Assembly (NCBI GenBank): GCA_028583605.1
Contig: CM053327.1
Coordinates: 40,812,559-40,876,558, forward strand
From: Dastarcus helophoroides
Lineage: Eukaryota > Arthropoda > Insecta > Coleoptera > Bothrideridae
Length of the DNA stretch: 64,000 nt
Direction of reading: 5' to 3'
Below, piece by piece: positions 55,356 to 64,000 of this stretch. Position 1 is the stretch's first letter; the number at the start of each line of letters is the position of its first letter. Under the pieces are notes generated by a model. That model was not told the DNA's origin. It did no database searches and saw only the letters and a program-made list of their open reading frames with translations. The position numbers and the translations under genes are program-made.

Positions 55356-56521
55356 TCGAATTTAAAAAAATCGAAATTTCAACCAAAAATTATTATTATT
55401 ATTAATTATTATTTTTTTAAATGTTAAATTTTTCGAAAAAGTCAAAATTTTGACAAAGTGGGGAGACATTTTGTATGGAAGTTTTCAAAATTGTACCAAA
55501 AAAGTTGAAGAAAAAGTTTTCAATAAATTTGAAATTTTCAAAAATAAGGTTTTTCAAAAATTAAAGTTGAAATTGAAGATCAACATTTTTAAATCTAAAA
55601 TTTTATAAATTTATTTAGATAAGTTGAAAAAAACTGGAAGCTGTGAAATTTGAAATGTTCAATAGAAGTGCCAACATTTTCAAAAATATCGAAATTTGAG
55701 ATTTTCTGAAAAGCCGAATTTTTCAAAACACAGTCGAAATTTATGACAAAATAAAACTTTCGAAGAGACAAATCCGAAATATTGGAAAAATCAATATTTT
55801 CAAAAAAAGTGGATTACGCAAAAAAAGTTTCAATCTTTTAAATAAGGTGAAAATTGAAAAAGAAAGATCGACATTTTTAAAAAGTAACCATTTTGAAAAA
55901 TCGCGAATTTTAAAGGTTATAATTTTGAAAAAAGTTAAAATGTTCAAAAGGGAAAAATTTTCAAAAAAGAGTAGAATTTAGTCGCCACTTTTAAAAAGTC
56001 AAAAATTCAAGAATCGATATTTTCGAAGTCGACATTTTTAGAAAAATTGAGATTTTCTGAAAAGCGGAATTTTTCAAAAAACAGTCGAAATTTATAATAA
56101 AGTGAAACCTTCGAAGAGACAAAGCCGAAATATGGAAAGAAATCAATATTTTCAATAAAAAGCCAAATTATAAAGTGAACATATTCAAAAGAATGTAAAA
56201 TTTAAAAGGTATTTCAATTTTAAAATATAAAGTCGAAGTTACCAAGGATTCTGCTTTTTCTTAAGTTGAAATTTTAAAAAAGATGCAAGTTAATAATTTT
56301 TAACAATAAAAAGTCGTAATGTTCAAAAAAAGTCGAAATTTCGAGGAAAGTTCGAACTGCTGAGAAAAAAATGGTATTTTTTAAAAAAAGTAGATTTTTA
56401 AATAGGTCAAAATTTTCGATAAAAAATCATACATATTCAAAATGAGTAGAAGTTTTCATATTCACAATCCTTTCCTCAAATTATTAAAGCAAGAATTGAA
56501 AATTGCCTACAAACATACATA

Positions 56522-57758
56522 TACGAGGGTGGTCCGAAAAGTACTTTGTCTAAAGAAGAGAAATGAAAATTTTGAAAAAGTGGCGATTTATTTCTCCACG
56601 TAGTCTCCTTTTAACTCGATACACTTCACCCAGCGATCTTCCAACTTCTTTAGCCCGTCTGAAAAATACGTTTTCTCAAGGTCTGCAAAGTAGGCCTCTG
56701 TAGCGACGATGACCTCCTCATTCGACTCAAATTTCTGCCCGGCGAATGACTTTTTCAAATTTGGAAATAAATAGAAGTCGCACAGGACCAAATCTGGAGA
56801 ATACGGTGAATGGGGCAGCAGTTCGTAGCCCAATTCGACCAATTTGGCCATGGCGACGGCGGAGGTGTGAGCCACTGATGGAAGAGCACTTTTCTTCGCC
56901 AAATTGGGCCGTTTTTTCTGTAATTCGGGGTCGAATCGGCCCAATAATTCGGCCCTGTGATCGTTTTGCCCTTCTCCAGGTAGTCGATGTAGATCACACC
57001 TTGTGAATTCCAGAAAACCTTTCCGGCCGATAGGACAGTTTTCGCCTTCTTTGGAGCACGTTCACCGGATGAAGTCAACTGTTTCGACTGTTCCTTGGTC
57101 TCTAGCGTGTACCAATGGATCCATGTTTCGTCGACGGTCACGAAACGGCGCAGAAACCCCTTAAACAGCGTCAAACACTGCTCTGAAGTGGTCTCACGGT
57201 TGCGCTTGTTGTTCGGAGTGAGCAAACGCGGTACCCATCGCGCCGACAGCTTTCTCATGCCCAAAATTTCATTCAGGATATGACCAACGTGGTCTTTTGA
57301 GATGCATACTGTCTCAGCTATCTCGCGTACCTTCAATCGGTGGTCTGCTAATACGAGATCCTGGATTTTTGTCACGTTATCCTCCGTAGTAGCCGTTTTC
57401 GCGGCATCTGGGCCTAGCTCATCAAAAACCGACGTGCGACCACGCTGAAACTCGTTAAACCAATTTTTGACGGTCGCCATCGAAGGAGAAGAGTCACCGT
57501 ACACACATCCAAGTGCTCTTTGATTTTGCTGCGCGATTTTTTTTCCAATAACAAGAATCGAATCACCGACCGGTATTGCTCTTTGCCCAGTTTTCTAAAA
57601 TCAGCGGACACACGCGGTAAAAACAAAATTACGAGTCCGATTCGGCTGAAATTTCGACAGTAGCCGTCTACGAGAATGTACTACACGATAGCAAATTTCT
57701 CTTGCGATGGTGGCGCCATCGGTCGGTGAGGGTAAGTACTTATCGGACCGCCCTCATA
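56522..57758 (-). mobile_element. mariner element, irritans-like
   Basis: 56524-57756 (1233 bp) between TA dinucleotides. The ends are YGAGGGYGGTCCGA followed by AAGTACTT or TAAGTACTT. The transposase is on the minus strand. It is unrelated in sequence to the mariner at 24938 and 28608. Confidence 0.9.
56588..57626 (-). pseudogene. irritans-like mariner transposase, disrupted
   Basis: Reads from about 57626 to TAG at 56588, ~345 codons with breaks. The N-terminal block (E-Q-Y-R-S-V-I-R-F-L) is in one frame; a shift near 57505 leads to the helix-turn-helix region (S-M-A-T-V-K-N-W-F), a W-V-P-R-L-L linker, and the first catalytic Asp in T-V-D-E-T-W-I-H. A shift near 56950 follows. The second Asp motif (H-D-N-A-P) is absent: the sequence passes from L-A-K-K directly to a scrambled stretch before A-H-T-S-A. 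The third Asp is in D-L-V-L-C-D-F. The C-terminus L-K-G-D-Y-V-E-K is intact. It cannot be active. Confidence 0.9.
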
Positions 57759-60015
57759 TTTAATTTTGGTCGAATTTCGATCGCAAGGGGTGATAATAAT
57801 ACAGAGATAAAAAATCCCAACATTTCGGGACTAATTTCTAAACTAAAATGCAAATTGCATAACAAAAATATCTTTATAAAATTTCTAAAAAGAAGTCTAC
57901 ATAAGTGCGACCTTTTTATTTCGAAGAAAAGTTTAAATTTTGATTTAAAAAACTCTTAACTCTTAAAAACGCTCAAGTTTCTATCGGAGACAGCACATGG
58001 GGTCTTTCATTTTGAACCGAGTTTGGATTTGAGTTCACCCCCGAATGTTACAGAACTAAATTTTGAATCGATTATTTGAAAGAGACGTGTCCTGCGGCAC
58101 GATTTTGGACTTCCTCGCACACCCTTCACCCGGGCATTTGAACGGAAGGGTAGTTTAGGTCAGGAATTTTTTACACGAAGAGAATTCATCAGCTTTGTTT
58201 TTAGCAATTACAAGAACGAATCAGAGGAGAAGGAAAAAAAATAACGACAAGAACAGGATGAAGAAAGAAGATTAACCGGGGTGCCAGAAACGGAAATATG
58301 ATGTAAGCATCATTTCACCGCCTTCTAGTGACATTAAAAACCTCAGCTTGTTATTGAAAATTAATCTTAAAATCGCTGTTGAGATATTTGGAAAGTTGCG
58401 TGCCTTCGTAGGGGGGTAGAGTGTGTAAATTTGTTTGGAAAGATGTCGTTTTTCGACGAAAAAATCAACCTGTCTCGACGTTTTTTCGAAAAATTCCTGA
58501 CAGTTATGGGTTTGTTTCGCTTTCAAGAGCCTACTCGCCCTATTTTGCATGCAGTGAAATATTTGAGTGCTAAAAAAATCAAATCAGCAACCAGACTGTG
58601 TGGTAATCACATTGAACTTCCTTAATTTATTATTAGATTTGAGTTAGATGGTGTAAAAACGCGTAGGAGAAGCCCATATTTCAATATTTGGCGTTTAATC
58701 ATATGGATACTATTGATCAATTTGGCTGAAATTATAGATGTTTCTATGAGTCATGTCGCATCGACACTAGTGAGTGGAGTTCGATAAAGAAAAACTGAAT
58801 TTAACAGTAGGTGTAACTTGTTTAAAAATTATTCATGCTACCCAGAAATACCTTGGCATGTTGAAATATATTGTCAAAGTGTATGTGTTTGATTTGCATA
58901 GATAAGATTTATTCATCCGTAGGATTAAAGTACAGTAACCTGGAAACAGTATTTTTTCAACAGTAGTGGCAAAGTCACACACTAACATTGCTGGAAACAT
59001 TTGTTAACAATCATCAATTGCACACAACAGAAGATTTCGAAGGCCAAAAGTGGGGATAAAACATAGTGAATGGATATGGAAAAATAAAAATGTCACCAAG
59101 TTAGAAGCCCGCAAATAATGTGACTACAATGAATTGAAAAGAAATCAAAGGATTACACCGAAACTGAGAGATGTTGCTGATTAAATGTAACATCGAAAAA
59201 ATCGAAAAAATGACAAAAATCTAAACCTGAAAGGCTTGCCAAAACGAAAAGTTGTTGAAAATGGAGAATCTTTGAAGAAATGTAGGAGCAACAAATTGAT
59301 GATCCTTACACATTATTCTGGAACCAGTGTCGTATCCAACAACTTTCCTTTTTTGTTCTACTTTTCAATTAGGTTCCATTATAAAGCATGGAAAGAGTTG
59401 AAACCCACCATACTTGTAATTGTTATGCATATTATGCATTTACCACTGGCGTACATAATAATGTTAATGGTTCTAAATGATTCATAAATCATATTTAATC
59501 TATGATAAGACTCTTAATCGGTAATATTACGTATACACGAAATACTTTATCTTGGCAATATTTATGGGAATACCTACTTGGTGTACTACTGGTTGGGATT
59601 TGGTTCAATAAATAAATTTTCTTTGATATTGCAAATCTTTATAGGCCACTTGAATTTCTTGATTACCTAATTCATCATCGTCATCATCGCCATTTCATCT
59701 AATTGCTTCCTAAAACACACTTTTTGGAAAAAGCAAAATTATTAATAGTTTTTCAATAGAAGATGATGAAAGTACTGATCTAATTTTTTTTTTGATTTCT
59801 ACTGATCCGATGATCAGAGGAATATTCATTTAGTTCTTGCAGCTGAATGTCTTCCTTTCCAAGCTTCGTCTTCAGTCTATGCCTTCTGAGAATGCTAATT
59901 ATCATGATTGAATTAAAATTTTACATTTCCATCCATTTCTGGGCTTTCTGTTTAAGGTTTCAAGTCTATAGATCATTGGGAAGTAAATTAAGATGGTAAA
60001 ATTCCTACCAGTCAT
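57759..60015. other. Intergenic DNA
   Basis: Not part of the AAATTTCGA repeat. The 58020-58330 part is GC-richer. A reading frame around 59225-59310 (G-L-P-K-R-K-V-V-E-N-G-E-S-L-K-K-C) looks more protein-like than most of the window, but it is flanked by stops and not recognised; it could be a remnant of a gene or transposon. ORFs 58272-58550 and 58431-58625 overlap on opposite strands without motifs. Confidence 0.45.
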
Positions 60016-60170
60016 ACCAAAGAAGATTAAAAAACACAACAAAGGTTGCTCTAACGCGTTTTGACAGCCAAGCTGTCATCTTCAGAGAGAAACAGTTTCT
60101 CTTGGTTTCAGGGGACAAGGTCTGTATTTAAATTTTTGAAGATAATCAAGGACCAGTCCGTCCCACCAAA
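60016..60170. mobile_element. Family 1 mini-element, head-to-head pair
   Basis: Left arm ACCAAAGAAGATTAAAAAAC to CATCTTCAGAGAGAAAC (complete hammerhead-like motif, minus sense, with TTTTGAC for TTTCGAC); right arm AGTTTCTC then TTGGTTTCAGGGGAC to CCAGTCCGTCCCACC. The right arm keeps the stem I start but lacks the core. Confidence 0.8.
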
Positions 60171-60322
60171 TCAGTTATACAACAAACAGCAATGGTGTGT
60201 CGTGAGTTTTATAAATGGGGAAGCTGACCGGAAACCCTTTTAAAATATTAATTACAATTTTGCTTTTAACCTGCTGAATGCATTAGCATTCAAATATTAA
60301 TATTTCTTTTCGTCGTATTTCG

Positions 60323-60600
60323 ATCAGTCAAAATTTTGGTGGAACGGCCTGGTCCTTTGATATCTTCAAAAATTAAAATACAAATCTTGTCCTCTGAAAC
60401 CAAGAAAGATTAAAAAACACAACAGAGGTTGCTCTAACGCGTTTCGATAGCCATCTTCAGAGAGATCTCTGAAGATGATAGCTTGGCTATCTCTCTGAAG
60501 ATGATAACTTGCCTATCGAAACGTGTTAGAGCAACCTCTAATGTGTTTTTCAATCTTTCTTGGTTTCAGAGAACAAGATTTGTATTTCATCAGTCGAAAT
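60323..60600. mobile_element. Family 1 mini-element, head-to-head pair with extra core
   Basis: Insert about 60335-60588, with ATCAGTCAAAAT at 60323-60334 and ATCAGTCGAAAT at 60589-60600 (one mismatch). The left arm is minus sense to CATCTTCAGAGAGA. Then TCTCTGAAGATGATAGC and GCTATC form a partial second core, and CTCTGAAGATGATAACTT starts the right arm. The tandem partial core suggests a multimeric RNA template. Confidence 0.8.
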
Positions 60601-62819
60601 GTCGATTTAAATTTAAAATTTCAAATCAAAATTCAAATTTCAAGAAGATGGTTGATTTTTTGAAAAAAAAAATTAAAAATTTTAAGTCTGAATCCAAATT
60701 TATTTTAAAGAAATCCAGATTTACAAATTGCTAAACTTTCAATATTATTTCTTTAATGTTCAATTTGGTTTTTAGACTATTTTATTTTTGTAATTTTTCT
60801 TTTTAAATTCGGATCTCTATTCAAAATGTCGAATCAAAATCCTAAATTAAAAGAGAACAAAAACTTTAAGAATAAACTCAAAGTTTTTGTTAAAAACGTT
60901 TGTTAAAAATTTAGAAAAAACATTTTTATCACAAAATGGAACTAAAGCAAGAACATACTTTTTTCCTGAGATTTTCTTTGAAACTTTACTGCTTAAAGAA
61001 AATCGAAATTTTAAGAAAATGTTAATTTATTTTTGGAGAAATTGTCAAACAAGCCAACATTTTCAAAAAAGATAAAATTTTGAAAAAATGTCGAACGTTT
61101 CAAGTCACCACCTAAAAAATCCACATTTTCAAAAAAGTGTTAATTTTTTTAAAAAGTAGACATTTTTAAAAAAATATAAATTTTGGAAAAAGTTGAAATT
61201 TCGAAAAACCCGAAATTCTGATTTATTTGGATATATTTTGAAATCTTTGTAATTTTTTATAATTATCAAATATTTTCTTTTTTTGAAAATTTCAACTTTT
61301 TTGAAAATTCTTCTTTCAATATTTCAAAAATTTGTGCATATTTTGGCCTATCTCGAAGTTTCCGAAAATTTTGACATTTTTCAGATTTAAAAAAAATGGA
61401 ATTTCAAAAATGTAGAATGAAAAAGTTTATATATTCAAAAAGGCAAAATTTGGAAAAGGTGACATTCTTTAAAAAGAGTAGAAATTTTGAAAAACGATTG
61501 TATCGTCTAAAAAAATAAAAATATTTAGAAAAAAAGTTCCGGTTTTCCAAAAAAATTAAAACTTCGAACAAAATTCAATATTTTTTAAAAAAAGAATTTC
61601 ATTCTTTCAAATAAGGTGGAAATTGAAAAAAAAAGATCAAACTTTTTTAAAAACTAACCACTTTGAAAAATCGCAAATTTTGAAGGTTAGAATTTTGGAA
61701 AAATTAAGATGTTCAATAATAGAAAATTTTCAAAAAAGGGTAGAATTCAGAAAAGTTTGAAAGTTTCGAAGTTTTCTGAAAATTTTGATATTCTTCAAAT
61801 GTTGGATCTTATTCTGAAAAAGGTTAACCATTTTTGAAATGTCGGCTCAAAATGTTTTTGCGAATCTGACTTTAATGTTCAATTTGGTTTTAGACTATTT
61901 TTTTAATTTTTCTTTTTAAATTCGGATTTCTAATCAAAATTTCGAATCAAAATCCTAACTTAAAAGAGAACGAAAACTTCAAGATTGAACTCAAAATTTC
62001 TTCAAAAAAGGTGAAATTTTGAAAAGATGTCGAAATTTTGAATGTCACTATCTAAAAAATCCACATTTTCAAAAAAGTGTTAATTTAAAAAAAAAGTAGA
62101 CATTTTCAAAAAAAATATAAAATAAATATTTGGAAAAAAGTTGAAATTTCGAAATTCCCGTTTATTTGGATATATTTTGATTTTTTTGAAATCTTTGTTT
62201 TTTATAATTTTTCTCTTTATCAAAAAGTTCTTTTCTGGAAATTTCAACTTTTTTGAAAATTCCTTTTTCAGTGTTTCAAAAATTTTTGAAATTTTGACTT
62301 ATCTCGAAGTTACGAAATTTTTGGAAAATGTTGACTTTTTTTAAATATTGGAACTTATTTTGAAAAATGTTGACTATTTTTTAAATTTCCACTCGAAATT
62401 TCAATGTTTTTGCAAATCTGACTCATTTTAAATTCGATTATTTCAAACCATTTTAATTCTTTTTGAAAATTTAAATTTTTTGAAAGTTTCAATATTTAAA
62501 AACATTAACTTTCTTATTCAAAAGAGTCAAACTATCTCTCTTGAAAAGGGGAGTTAAACACTTTCGTGTTTGAGTTTTTTGGTAAATTCGACTTTTCTTT
62601 TCAAAATTTTGGGTTTTTCTAAAAATTTTGCCTTTTTGAAAAAATGACGACTTTCTTGAAAATCACGACTTTGACTTTTTTTAAAATGAAGGCTTTTTCG
62701 AATATTTTAACTTTTTTTAATATTTTGATTTTATATATTTTGAAAATTTCGAATTTCAAATATCAAAATTTTTTTAATTTGCACTTTTTTTAATGTTAGT
62801 TTATTTTATGTTTATTATT
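60601..62819. repeat. Degenerate AT-rich repeat tract
   Basis: AAATTTTGAAAA-type words. Two blocks, about 60740-61210 and 61870-62160, share order (TGTTCAATTTGGTTTTTAGAC, AAAAGAGAACAAAAACTT, CCACATTTTCAAAAAAGTG), an ~1.1 kb spaced duplication. No gene. Confidence 0.6.
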
Positions 62820-64000
62820 ATTATTTATTTTATAAATTTCAACACTTACAATTTCGCCTTTCTTTAAGATTATGATTTATTTTCGAAATTTTTCACAATT
62901 GTCACTCAACGTTATGACCTTTTCTCAATATTGGGATTTTTTTTAATTTTGATTTTTGATGTAAATTTGATTATGTCTACCTTAATGTTCTACCTTTTTT
63001 AGAAATTAGAAATTTCCTCCTTTCTACAAACTTTTGACAATTAATCAAAGTTTTGAAAATTTTTTGAGAATTTAGACTTATTTTTCAAAAATATTGAATT
63101 TTTTTTCAAAAATTTCGACCTTTTCTCAAAGTTTTGTCCTATTTTATGTAGCAAATTGGACTTTTACTTGAAAAATTTAACTTATCTTTAAGATTATGAC
63201 TTATTTTCGAAAATTTTGACAATTGTTACACAAAATTATACCTTTTCACCTTTTCTCAAAATTGGGAGTTTTTAAAATTTTGATTTTTTATGTAAATTTG
63301 ATTATGTCTACCTTCATGTTCTATCTTTTTTTTTAACATTTTCACCTTTGTACGAACTTTTGACAATTAATTGAAGTTTTGAAAGTTTTTTGAGAATTTC
63401 AACTGTTTTTTCAAAATATTGAATTTTTTTTCAAAAATTTCGACTTTTTTTCGAAGTTTTGAACTAGTTTATGTAGCAAATTGGACTTTTACTTGAAAAA
63501 TTTAACTAATCTTTAAGATTATGATTTCTTTTCGAAATTTTTGACAATTGTCACACAAAATTATGGCCTTTTCTTAAAATATGTATTTTTTTAAAATTTT
63601 GATTTTTTATGTAAATTTGATTATGTCTACCTTTATGTTTTGCGTTTTTTTTTGAAAATTTTCGCCTTTGTACAAACTTTTGACAAATAATCAAAGTTTT
63701 GAAAGTTTTTTGAGAATTGCGCCCTTTTTTTTGCAAAAATATTGGATTTTTTCCAGAATTTCGAGTATTTCTCAAAGTTTTGGCCTATTTTATATAGTAA
63801 ATTGGACTGTTACTTGAAAAATTTAACTTTTCTTTAAGATTATTATTTATTTTTGAAATTTTTGACAATTGTCACATAAAATTATGACCTTTTCTCAAAA
63901 TTGGGAGTTTTTAAAATTTTGATTTATTATATAAACTTGGTTGTGTCTACCTTCATGTTCTACCTTTTTTATTTTTGAAAATTTCCACCTTTCTACAAAC
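62820..64000. repeat. ~323-bp tandem array, runs off the window
   Basis: The landmark TTTAAGATTATGAYT recurs at 62863, 63187, 63512 and 63833 (spacing 321-325). Each is followed by ATTTTGACAATTG, ACCTTTTCTCAAAATTGGG and TTGATTATGTCTACCTT. The minus ORF at 63551-63775 is a by-product. Confidence 0.9.

Larger units (their letters stand above)
53491..56520. repeat. Degenerate AT-rich repeat with embedded mini-elements
   Basis: From about 54180 to 56520 the AAATTTCGA/GTCAAAATTT repeat resumes between the mini-elements. There is an ATT microsatellite near 55389-55415. Two blocks near 55690-55800 and 56045-56150 are similar to each other (AAAACAGTCGAAATTTAT, CTTCGAAGAGACAAA). No gene. Confidence 0.55.

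Overview
This is a eukaryotic, AT-rich, gene-poor window. The mariner subfamilies, the hAT-type element and the hammerhead-bearing repeats all suggest an arthropod, most likely an insect; I cannot name the species. I found no convincing host gene, no tRNA or rRNA gene and no CRISPR array. All recognisable coding sequence is transposase, and every copy is broken. The rest is degenerate AT-rich repeat built around the self-complementary core TCGAAATTTCGA, several tandem arrays, and many nested or dispersed mobile elements.

Layout. 1-1500: degenerate AT repeat. 1501-2407: mostly unique sequence with one perfect hairpin. 2408-2534 plus 6277-10990 is one copy (A) of a repeat; 41503-46075 is a second copy (B). 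Comparing A with B exposes insertions by their empty sites. A carries a 3.7 kb hAT-like transposon with ~400 bp inverted repeats (2535-6276), a 298 bp MITE (7116-7413) and a hammerhead-like mini-element (10833-10960). B carries another mini-element (41828-41968). Both contain the same non-autonomous hAT (7453-10613; 42667-45857), and a truncated inverted third copy lies at 48124-50575. 11247-11537: minisatellite. 12340-17000: satellite, a tandem dimer of a hammerhead repeat (13323-14078), a 192 bp tandem array and degenerate repeat. 18403-18566: 16 bp minisatellite. 20469-20813: solo LTR. 21050-23300: ~0.7 kb repeats. 24938-26214 and 28608-30318: two dead copies of one mariner, the second split by a 444 bp TG...CA insertion. 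26695-27383 and 30621-30967: head-to-head hammerhead repeats. 30986-32565: Tc1/mariner-type element holding two solo LTRs. 33600-37250: degenerate repeat. 37290-39930: six ~440 bp tandem units. 46095-46749: a third hammerhead-like family. 51270-53250: plain AT-rich DNA. 53350-60590: many head-to-head mini-elements and an irritans-like mariner (56524-57756). 62820-64000: a ~323 bp tandem array running off the end.

The main finding is that three dispersed repeat families with different sequences share one RNA-like core: CTGANGA, a short stem-loop, GAAA, then a palindromic stem III (ACCGGT, ACGCGT or ACGT), with complementary flanks that could form stem I. This is the plan of a minimal type I hammerhead ribozyme, known from Penelope-like elements and retrozymes. 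Several insertions are bounded by 8-14 bp target duplications and are dimers: one tandem, most head-to-head with outward-facing ends. No reverse transcriptase was seen, so these would be non-autonomous copies mobilised in trans. The fold is directly readable; ribozyme activity and the mobilisation route are inference.
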